Assembly: GCA_010094025.1 (NCBI GenBank)
Contig: ML991777.1
Span: 310,001-374,000, forward strand
Direction of reading: 5' to 3'
DNA length: 64,000 bases
Source: Viridothelium virens
Taxonomy: Eukaryota; Ascomycota; Dothideomycetes; Trypetheliales; Trypetheliaceae
Part shown: positions 56,306 through 64,000 of the stretch, piece by piece
Numbering within the stretch: position 1 is the stretch's first letter
Layout of the letters: the number at the start of each line of letters is the position of its first letter
Notes under the pieces: generated by a model
Seen by the model: only the letters and a program-made list of their open reading frames with translations
Told to the model about the DNA's origin: nothing
Databases searched by the model: none
Position numbers and translations under genes: made by a program

Positions 56306-57702
56306 GAAGACCTATAAGTGCGAATACTTGGTCGACAAAGCGAGAGGTGCAAGGCAATAGATGGAATGAATGTGGTAGATTGTTCCAAAGAATAAATTCC
56401 ATACATCTAAGACGTGTCCCAATGATGCTTGTCGATTTAATGTCAAGTTTTCCTGGAGATAACCGATCGACGACCATGGTAACGAATCTCTTTTTGGTCT
56501 ACTTAGGAGCGACATCCTCGGCCTTAACAGAGAAGTGGCGTCGTATGGCATCTAAATGGTGACCTCTTAAGCGGTCTCCAAACCACGATCGGCATCCTAT
56601 CTATATGCTAGGATAGGGTCGGCATTCTTCAGTGCAAACGTTGAGGTGGGTTGAAGATGGTCTCTCCGATGGCATCCTGGCGGGCGAAGCGGCTGTTGAT
56701 ATCAATCAGGGTAGAATGTAAGTATACCTCGCGCCTTCAATACTTCAGATTTTTTGTAGGAGCAACTTGCAAGAAGAAGATATCTATGAGGAATGTCTGA
56801 CTGGAACGAGCCCAGTATTCGATACCTCCACGAATATCGTAGACTTCACGTTGTTCGGAGATCACCTCCATCCTGGCTGAGGCTCGCGCCCGGTTGCTCC
56901 GCGTTAGCTCTTGCCTTGCCCTTGGCTTAGGCCAACGGAGTAACCGCATGTGAACGCGTTGCCTTACAGTACCTACCTAAATTACCTAGCATTAGGTATG
57001 TTAGGTAGGTAAGTACTAAGCTTCGCCTAAATCCGCTCCTCGCAAAATGTTTGGAACGAGCCTTCGTCAGATTGGATAGTAGAGGATCGTTGTCACCTAA
57101 AATCTCCTGCGCTTTGCTCGCACTCTCCTTACCTGCGTAAGTCTCATTTCGGCTGCCGTCTCCTTGTGTCCAATGGCTCGATCTCAAGATTGTGATTGAA
57201 AAATTATCCCAATCCTCGAAGGGTTCACCTGTCCCGTGACCACGCGCTATGATCACGCGTTTTACGTCTTTACCTCGGCATTCGTTGGGTAGGTAGGAAG
57301 CTTCGGCGGCAGACTGCAAGCTACCTGAAATTCCGTGCAACCACCAAAACACGAGCTTATAACAACGGAGATGTCCTGGAGAACCTCTGGAATCGAGAGC
57401 TTGATATCCTAACCAATGAGGTCCAACAAGTCATTCCTGGGGTGGAAACATCTGGTGGAGTCATAGCGGCATTCAAGCATGGTCAGCGAACATGTGCTCT
57501 CAACTGGCCGCCATAGACGGCGCAGGAGGAGACAGGATAAGCCCCCTGTATCCGCTCACCTACTGCCTGATGAACGACTAGACGGCGAAGCTGGTCTCTT
57601 ATCAGAAGATCTCTTTGCTGAACTTTTCCCTTCACGAAGCAATGGGATTGGTATAGCATCCCTTCACCGTCCTCCCTGCGAAGTATTATATTGACGACCA
57701 TT
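56306..57702. other. gene-free divergent region
   Basis: About 1.4 kb between the secreted-protein gene (minus) and PEX6 (plus). It includes a TAGGTA-rich patch (56972-57010: ACCTACCTAAATTACCTAG, TTAGGTAGGTAAG). Minus frame 56927-57352 has no recognisable features and runs through that patch, so it is not called. Confidence 0.45.
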
Positions 57703-60700
57703 ATGGCAGATACCGCAGATGACGATCTTACGCAACGACCTCTTTACGTCGCCGTCACACCCTGGGTGCCGGCATCAATGACATCTGTCGATACTATACC
57801 ATGGACCATCCTGCCTGTGAAGAAGGATGAGAGCCAGACGTCAAAACGGCAGCTGGCACATTCCTCCCTACTATTTCCAGCTCATACGCCGGCGCTACAG
57901 TCATTCGAACGAGCTTTGGAAAATGTCTCACCCCATAAGACACACAAGAGTGACGCACCAATTGAGATTCGCATCTTGGATGTTGTCCCGCTCGCACTTG
58001 AAACGGTCTTTATCAATCTCGACATTGAGTCGTTGCAGGCTCATGAGGAGGCTTACCAGAAATTTGGAGGCGGGTTTGGAGCTCCAAAGTCAATTGGCAA
58101 CAAGTACAGCCATGCACTGGGTCGTGACAGTCCCACTAGAGGCAAAAGGAAAAAAAGTACTATAATATCCAAAGACCAGCAAAAACGTTGGAGGAGCGCT
58201 GTGCAAAAGTCTCTTGATACTCCAAAAATCGTACATACTGGTGACTTGCTCTCATTGCCCTTGCCTTCTCATCCGATCACTCAGGCTTCTGCTCCTCCGT
58301 TAAAGATTATGGCCTGTGAGCCTGTGTCACAAGGTATTATCCTCCCAAGCACCAGAATTGTTATGGTTCACTCAAACGATCACCTCAAGAATATAAGGCT
58401 CGCTCCGCAATCGACCCATCCAGCGTCAGCGGGGAATCTGGCAGAGATTGAGGAGAGTGCCGAGGATACTTCGAATGAGCAATTCTTCTCGGCCGTCGAG
58501 GATCGGGCGGATTCGCAGTCTGCGACGCCAACCGATGAAGATGAAATGTCGGATACGTTAGACTCACAGCACTCCGAGACTGAAAACAGCGAATTGTCAG
58601 ACTCGGAAGATATGATATCGTTAAATGCTCCAGGCTTGCCTCCAATAGCCTCGGGCGTCATGTCGTCAGTGACTGCAGCTACACCACGAGCCTTAGGAGG
58701 ACTAACAAATGGTGTAGCAACACCTGGCTCTGTGCATTCGAGCTTTACGGCGACCACAATGAGAGCCGGTCCCGGATCCAAGAGCCGGGTGTTTCAGGCG
58801 CATGGAATGCTAGATCGATTGCCAGATGAGCTACTCCATCCCCGACCGGGGAGTGAGGATGACGAGGAAGCTCGAGTCTATGTGGACGTTAGCACCTTAG
58901 TCAAAATCGGTTGCTTTTCTGGAGACTGGGTCAAAATAGAAGCAACTTCAGAGGCACACATGTCAGGCCTGGGTTTATGGGGTCTGGGAAATGCAGGTGC
59001 GGAAGACGAACCTCACGACTGGAGATCAGTCAAGGTCTTTGGTATTCCAGAAAGCATTGCAGGAAAGACACCGCGGTACACGGTCAAAAGCTCTCATGAG
59101 CGACGATCTAGTATCTCTTACTTGCTTCCGGCACCAATTACAAGTCATGCATATATGTCACCAGTATTACTGGCGAATTTAGGGAATCCTACCCATCTGA
59201 GAATTTCTGCACTCTACGATAGTGCGACGTCGCGAAAGGTGCCTACTTCTCTGTCGCCACCGGCTGCCAAAGAGATAACCCTCCTCAAACTCGCCACTCC
59301 ACTCGCTACAGACAGGCAACTGCAGCCAAGCCTTTTTGCTGGACTGAAGAGTCATTTTGAATCTCGTCAAAGAATTGTTAAAGAGGGTGATCTCATAGGC
59401 ATATCCGTTGACGAAGCACTTGGTCGAGCTACCTTCGAGACATCTAATGCCGAGGAAGACTTTGCGTCCGCTGATCTTCTTGCCAAACCCGGACTGGGTG
59501 GAGACGAAGACCCGAAAGACAAATTTAACGCCCACAATTTCGCAGTCGCTTGGTTCAAAGTAGGAAGTGTCAATTTTGGTGACACCGATAATATCGAGGA
59601 TATCGTCCAAGATATTTGGGGAGGTGTCGCCGCCATGGACCCCCTAAATACTCGCATGTCTCAGGCAGGCAGCGAACAGGGCAATGTACCGCCTGCGACC
59701 AATAGCACATGGCAATACTACTTAGGAACAAAAAGGCGCCCAGCCACGCCAGCCTTCTCCGAAGCAAGGGTGCCAGCTCTTGCAGAGCGACCGAAGCCTT
59801 ATATTGGTGCAACGAGACGGAGATTGCGTGAGCTGATTGGTGTGGCGACGCAATCGCGTGCAGTCTCCCTTGGCTTGCCTCCAATGGCGATTCTTCTGAC
59901 ATCTAATCAGCGAAACATTGGGAAGGCGACCTTGACAGCACAAGCTTGCGAAGACCTCGGAATACATACGTTTACGATCGATGCGTATGATATCCTCTCT
60001 GAGGGTGCTGCTGGGGGTGGCGATGTCAAGACCGAAGGTTTGCTCAAAGCTCGAGCTGAGCGTGCCCTTTCCTGTGGTTCGCAATTCACAGCAATCTTGC
60101 TTCGACACGTGGATGCGCTGAATGCAGACCGCATGATCACGGCTCTACGCGAAATTCTGGCTGATTCAAGGATCCTCGTCGCCACCTCTTGCGAGGTCGA
60201 TAAGATCTCAGATGGCATTCGCGCACTTTTCACCCATGAGCTTGAGATCAACGCGCCCGATGAGGCTGAGCGCGAGGACATCCTGCAGGACGTCGTAACA
60301 GCAAAAGGCATCCGACTCGCCCCCGATGTCGAACTCTCTTCCGTCGCCGTCAAGACCGCTGCCCTTGTAGCCGGCGACCTCGTCGACGTGGTCGAGCGCG
60401 CAATCATCGCGCAGAAAGCGCGCCTGGAAGCGCTCATCTCAACCTCCCACTCCGCCTCTGACCCTCCCACGATGCGCGACGTCCTCGTTTCCGGCGGCCT
60501 CTCAACCAACTCCCTCACCCCGGCCGACTTCACCACTGCTGTCGATGCCGCCCGCAAGACCTTCGCCGACGCTATCGGCGCCCCCAAGATTCCCTCCGTT
60601 AGCTGGGCCGACGTTGGTGGCCTCTCCCACGTCATCAGCTCCATCCTTGAGACTATCCAGCTGCCGCTTACACATCCGGCGTTGTTTTCGCGGGGACTGA

Positions 60701-62063
60701 AGAAGCGCTCCGGCATCCTGTTCTATGGTCCCCCAGGCACAGGAAAGACGCTACTGGCAAAAGCGATCGCGACGGAGTTTTCGCTCAATTTCTTCAGCGT
60801 CAAGGGTCCTGAATTGCTGAATATGTACATTGGCGAAAGCGAGGCAAACGTGCGCCGGGTTTTTCAGCGGGCCCGGGATGCGCGACCGTGTGTGGTATTT
60901 TTTGATGAACTGGATAGTGTCGCTCCAAAGAGAGGAAACCAGGGAGATAGTGGAGGCGTCATGGACAGGATCGTGAGTCAGCTGCTAGCGGAACTAGATG
61001 GGATGAGTGGAGGGAGCGGTGATGATTCGAGTGGAAATGGGGGTTCTGCAGCAGGTGGCGGGCAGGGCGTGTTTGTGATTGGAGCAACAAATCGACCGGA
61101 TCTGCTGGATCAGGCGTTGCTGCGGCCAGGGAGGTTTGATAAGATGCTCTACCTGGGTGTTGCGGATACGCATGCCAAGCAGGAGAAGATCTTGGAGGCG
61201 CTGACCAGGAAGTAAGAGTTTTCCCGAGCCCTGAGCCTCATCCCAATAACTGACGTGTCCGCTGTAGGTTCACACTCAACCCGTCGCTTTCACTGTCTCG
61301 CATCGCAGAAACGTTGCCTTTCACTTTCACTGGAGCCGACCTATACGCTCTATGTTCCGACGCAATGCTCAAAGCCATCACCCGCCAAGCCCGCGCGGTC
61401 GATGCCAAGATCGACACTTTAAATGCCGATCCTGACCACCTCAAGGACGCTCTCATCAACGCGGCCGAACAAAAGGGCCAGCCCAGTCACAGCATCCGAG
61501 GACCACCTGGCAAAGTCACCACAGCCTGGTTCTTCGATCACCTGGCCACGAAAGAAGACACTGATGTCGTCGTTACCGAACCCGACTTTAACGCCGCGCA
61601 AAAAGAACTCGTTCCCAGCGTGAGCGTCGAGGAGCTTCGACATTACGAGCGCGTTCGTAAGACATTCGAGGGACAAAGCGCCAAGGAGAAGGAGGTCAAC
61701 TCCAAGGGTCAGCAGCATCCGAACGGAGAATTGAAGGGGAGTGGGAATGCGACTCAGCCTAGCGTACTGCCAACCCAACATCATTCTCAAAAGGCAGTGA
61801 TGAGAAGGAAGGCGCGCGATACAGGCGCAAAGGGGAAGGGAAAGGGGAAGGCAGCAGCGAATGAGTTTGATGATAATGACGCGGACGAGGAGATAGTGGA
61901 TGGAGGATTGGGCGACAGGGAGTCTGGCTCTGATGACGAATTCGTGATCAGAGCAGACTCGGACGGATTGGCTGGGAAAGGCAAGGGCAGGGTTGGGGTA
62001 GGAAGCATTAATAGTGGAGGCTTCGGAAATGCCACTGAGGGAGATGAAGACCTGTATTCTTGA
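57703..62063 (+). CDS. PEX6: peroxisomal AAA-ATPase Pex6
   Basis: Model join(57703..61211, 61268..62063), 1434 residues, one 56-bp intron (GTAAGA, CTGTAG) late in the gene. The ATG at 57703 (MADTADDDL) is the first real one; upstream only TTG. The long N-terminal part carries the two N-domains. D1 is degenerate: the Walker A position reads MAILLTSNQRNIGKATLTAQ. D2 is complete: SWADVGGLSHVISSILETIQ, Walker A FYGPPGTGKTLLAKAIA, Walker B CVVFFDELDSVAPKRGN, and second region of homology VIGATNRPDLLDQALLRPGR with arginine fingers. The exon 2 tail is long, basic and Gly/Lys-rich, ending EGDEDLYS. Known role: with Pex1 it forms the heterohexamer that extracts ubiquitinated Pex5 from the peroxisomal membrane. 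D1 inactivity and D2 activity are as in the family. Confidence 0.95.
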
Positions 62064-62514
62064 TCCTGCATGCATAGCGATGGCGTTCGTTAGCGGACTG
62101 GCTGCCCATTGTTCCCAATTCTGGCATCCTATTACTGCCACCTTGTAATTAACAAGCAAAAGTTATGAGCTTTCGACCGGAATTTGCTCAAGATTTCTTA
62201 TTTGAGCATTACTGAGGTCGCATTATAGAAACAGTCCCAGTATCAACATAGGAAACATTCTTTCGATTTTTCGAAAGTTTGGATATCATCGCTCAAATGA
62301 CCAACAAATGAAATCTAAAACTCTTGGGGGTATCAAACTTGAAATTCAAAACACAAACCCGCTGTGGTGGCAATATCGAGAAGCCGCCTCAGAGCAGACA
62401 GTCGCCGTCCTCCACACCAAAACCCAATCACCACTCAGACGAAACTCTGCTCACACAAATTTTACCTTTTTTTTTCATCTCATTCCCGCCCCTTCATCAC
62501 TCATCCTCCTCCAG
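62064..62514. other. convergent 3' intergenic region
   Basis: About 450 bases between the stops of PEX6 and the kinesin gene; presumed 3' UTRs. No other feature. Confidence 0.45.
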
Positions 62515-64000
62515 CTACTCCTCCACCGGTGTCCTCCTCCCCGACGACCCACTCGTCGGACTCCCAAAATAACTCTGATCGATCTTCAAAATCCACTCAA
62601 CCTTATCCCGCTCTGTCCTTGCGGCAAACAGATACGTGTTCCGCTCGGCGTAGACGGCGAAGATGTTCGCGCTCGGCCGCTGCAGCAGCTTGGCGAGCTG
62701 CGGCTGGTGGTCGATGCGCGCGTTGCGGAGGTTGATGGCGTTGAGCTCGTCGCCCTCGGGCACGCTGTGAATATGTAGGTACGGCTGGCGCAGCTCCACG
62801 TGGCGCCGGGCCCAGCGGGTGCTGTCGGGCGTCGGGGTCAGGAGAGAGCCGGATTTGAGAAGAGAAGGGTTTTTGGGGATGTAGTGCACTTCGGCGATGA
62901 GGGTTGGGTTGGTGTTGGAAGTGTAGTCCTGATCGTTGGGGGAAAGGGAGGTGTAGGATGGGGCAAAGGCGGCGCCGTTGGCTGGGGGTTCGAGGTTTTC
63001 TTTGACGAGAATGATTTCGGGGATGTCTTTTTTGGTTTGCCAGAGGCTGAGGGTTCGTCGGAGAAGGGCTTCCTGCCGCGAGTCTAACACAAGGATATCT
63101 GATGTGGAATCGACGGTTGGTTTGACAGGATTTTGGATAGTCAACGCTTTGCTACTGAGGACGCTGCGTGCGGCCTCCATCTCAGAAATTCGTTGACGTC
63201 GTTTACGGCTATTGATAAAGTCGCGGACAAGGGAAATTCCCCGTGGTGCCCAACCGCTGAGCATTTCCTCGCCTTTGACATAGTCATGTTGAGTATTCAT
63301 TCTCCAAAGGTCAATAGCACGTTTTGCAGACGTTGGCTTGATACCAACAGCAAACATGCCAATCGTGGAATGGACGATCCTTGTTGTGTTCAGCAATTGC
63401 CCGAACACAGATTTGGGCCGTAGATATGATCGCGGCCGTATCTGCATAGATATCTTGAGTGTAAATGTCATCTTGTCAGAGAGCTTCTCGCATGTAACAT
63501 CCCAGCTAAGAGAAGCTTGTACCCGATACTTTTCATTTGTGACACGGTCGAGAAGAAGTGAGCTATGCACGCTGGAGTCCCACTGGCCCAGAAGTGTGAC
63601 GTTGCTGGTTCCGTCAGCGTTGTCTGTGACCTGCGGCGGCGAGGTCAGCTTGAGTAAGACATCCGGTAGCGGCGAGCTCATATCTGGGATCCTGCCGTTG
63701 CCATCCACAAGAAGGATCTTCCCAATTCGAAGGTGTGAGATGTCACGCCATTCTAGTGCCTGACCAGAGCTGTGCGTGAGTTTCACCACAATCCTTCTTT
63801 GAAGACCTTGATGTAATTGGTAAGTGCCCTCGTCAAGAGCACTATTTTGGATGACCTCCACAGGCTCGTAGGTACCCTCTTCTCCAATCTCGAGAATCTG
63901 AGCTCTCGCAAAGATGTCATGACGCTCTTCATTGTAAAACTCAGTCTCTGGCAGTCGAGAGTTGGTACGCTTGACGTTCGGTCGTCGTGCAGCATCTCTC
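62515..64000 (-). CDS. kinesin-3 (UncA/KIF1-type), C-terminal part, cut by the window edge
   Basis: The minus frame runs open to base 64000, so the 5' part with the motor lies outside. The visible ~495 residues include the DUF3694-type region: RLPETEFYNEERHDIFARAQ, ALDEGTYQLHQGLQRRIVVK and VKLTHSSGQALEWRDISHLR. A PH domain follows near the end (RWARRHVELRQPYLHIHSVP, NIFAVYAERNTYLFAARTER, DKVEWILKIDQSYF). This is the C-terminal plan of KIF1A/Unc104 and of Aspergillus UncA. Known role: plus-end transport of early endosomes in hyphae, with the PH domain binding phosphoinositides on cargo. No intron is seen in the visible part. Confidence 0.92.
   Translation of the reverse strand, partial: RDAARRPNVKRTNSRLPETEFYNEERHDIFARAQILEIGEEGTYEPVEVIQNSALDEGTYQLHQGLQRRIVVKLTHSSGQALEWRDISHLRIGKILLVDGNGRIPDMSSPLPDVLLKLTSPPQVTDNADGTSNVTLLGQWDSSVHSSLLLDRVTNEKYRVQASLSWDVTCEKLSDKMTFTLKISMQIRPRSYLRPKSVFGQLLNTTRIVHSTIGMFAVGIKPTSAKRAIDLWRMNTQHDYVKGEEMLSGWAPRGISLVRDFINSRKRRQRISEMEAARSVLSSKALTIQNPVKPTVDSTSDILVLDSRQEALLRRTLSLWQTKKDIPEIILVKENLEPPANGAAFAPSYTSLSPNDQDYTSNTNPTLIAEVHYIPKNPSLLKSGSLLTPTPDSTRWARRHVELRQPYLHIHSVPEGDELNAINLRNARIDHQPQLAKLLQRPSANIFAVYAERNTYLFAARTERDKVEWILKIDQSYFGSPTSGSSGRRTPVEE

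Noticed and set aside
56927-57352. Minus-strand frame of 141 codons upstream of PEX6
   Set aside because: It runs through the TAGGTA repeat and has no domain or signal; more likely promoter sequence.
1-64000. CRISPR arrays, bacterial operons, prophage or insertion sequences
   Set aside because: The DNA is fungal; no regularly spaced direct repeats or bacterial-type genes were seen.
1-64000. A secondary-metabolite gene cluster
   Set aside because: No PKS, NRPS, terpene cyclase or prenyltransferase was found; the GST and dehydrogenase are isolated genes.

Overview
The window is nuclear DNA of a filamentous ascomycete (Pezizomycotina). Most genes carry short introns (about 46-113 bp) with fungal signals: GTAAGT or GTATGT-like donors, CTAAC or CTGAC branch points and YAG acceptors. 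The gene set fits too: a STE2 alpha-pheromone receptor, a Sla1 endocytic adaptor, a UncA-type kinesin-3, a sedolisin, a DUF3176 membrane protein and a NB-ARC/TPR NLR. I rebuilt gene models by hand from splice signals and reading frames. Species cannot be named from the sequence.

Layout. 0.7-2.2 kb: secreted protein of unknown function (+). 3.2-4.3 kb: STE2 (-). 5.2-7.8 kb: tandem-BRCT protein (+). 8.6-12.6 kb: SLA1 (+). 13.3-15.2 kb: NTF2-like-fold protein with repeated aromatic-acidic motifs (-). 16.5-16.9 kb: TMEM256/DUF423 membrane protein (+). 17.1-17.8 kb: glutathione S-transferase (-). 18.1-24.0 kb: an accessory-looking block with three copies of a palindromic TA-flanked MITE around a CYSTM peptide gene and an NLR gene (both -). 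24.3-31.6 kb: a dense housekeeping block of borealin (-), RPN10 (+), TRS23 (-), a double-UBC E2 (+) and an ERG26-like dehydrogenase (+). 33.3-34.7 kb: UBE3D-like E2-binding protein (+). 35.4 kb: fourth MITE. 36.0-39.5 kb: a small secreted protein and a DUF3176 membrane protein with an in-frame stop (both -). 39.5-42.1 kb: long gene-free leader of a C2H2 regulator (42.1-44.6 kb, +). 46.0-48.3 kb: sedolisin (+). 48.7-53.9 kb: two proteins of unknown function and a membrane-anchored steryl ester/triacylglycerol lipase (all -). 55.0-56.3 kb: secreted protein of unknown function (-). 57.7-62.1 kb: PEX6 (+). 62.5 kb to the right edge: C-terminal part of a kinesin-3 (-).

Functional themes. The conserved genes serve mating (STE2), endocytosis (SLA1), cell division (borealin), ubiquitin/proteasome work (RPN10, double-UBC E2, UBE3D-like), vesicle and organelle traffic (TRS23, kinesin-3, PEX6) and sterol/lipid metabolism (ERG26-like, lipase). 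I see no operon-like logic, as expected in a fungus. The most unusual items are the MITE family, whose two arms co-vary between copies; the NLR lying between MITE copies; a start codon split by an intron in TRS23; an E2 with two UBC folds that both keep a cysteine; and the motif-repeat protein at 13.3-15.2 kb.
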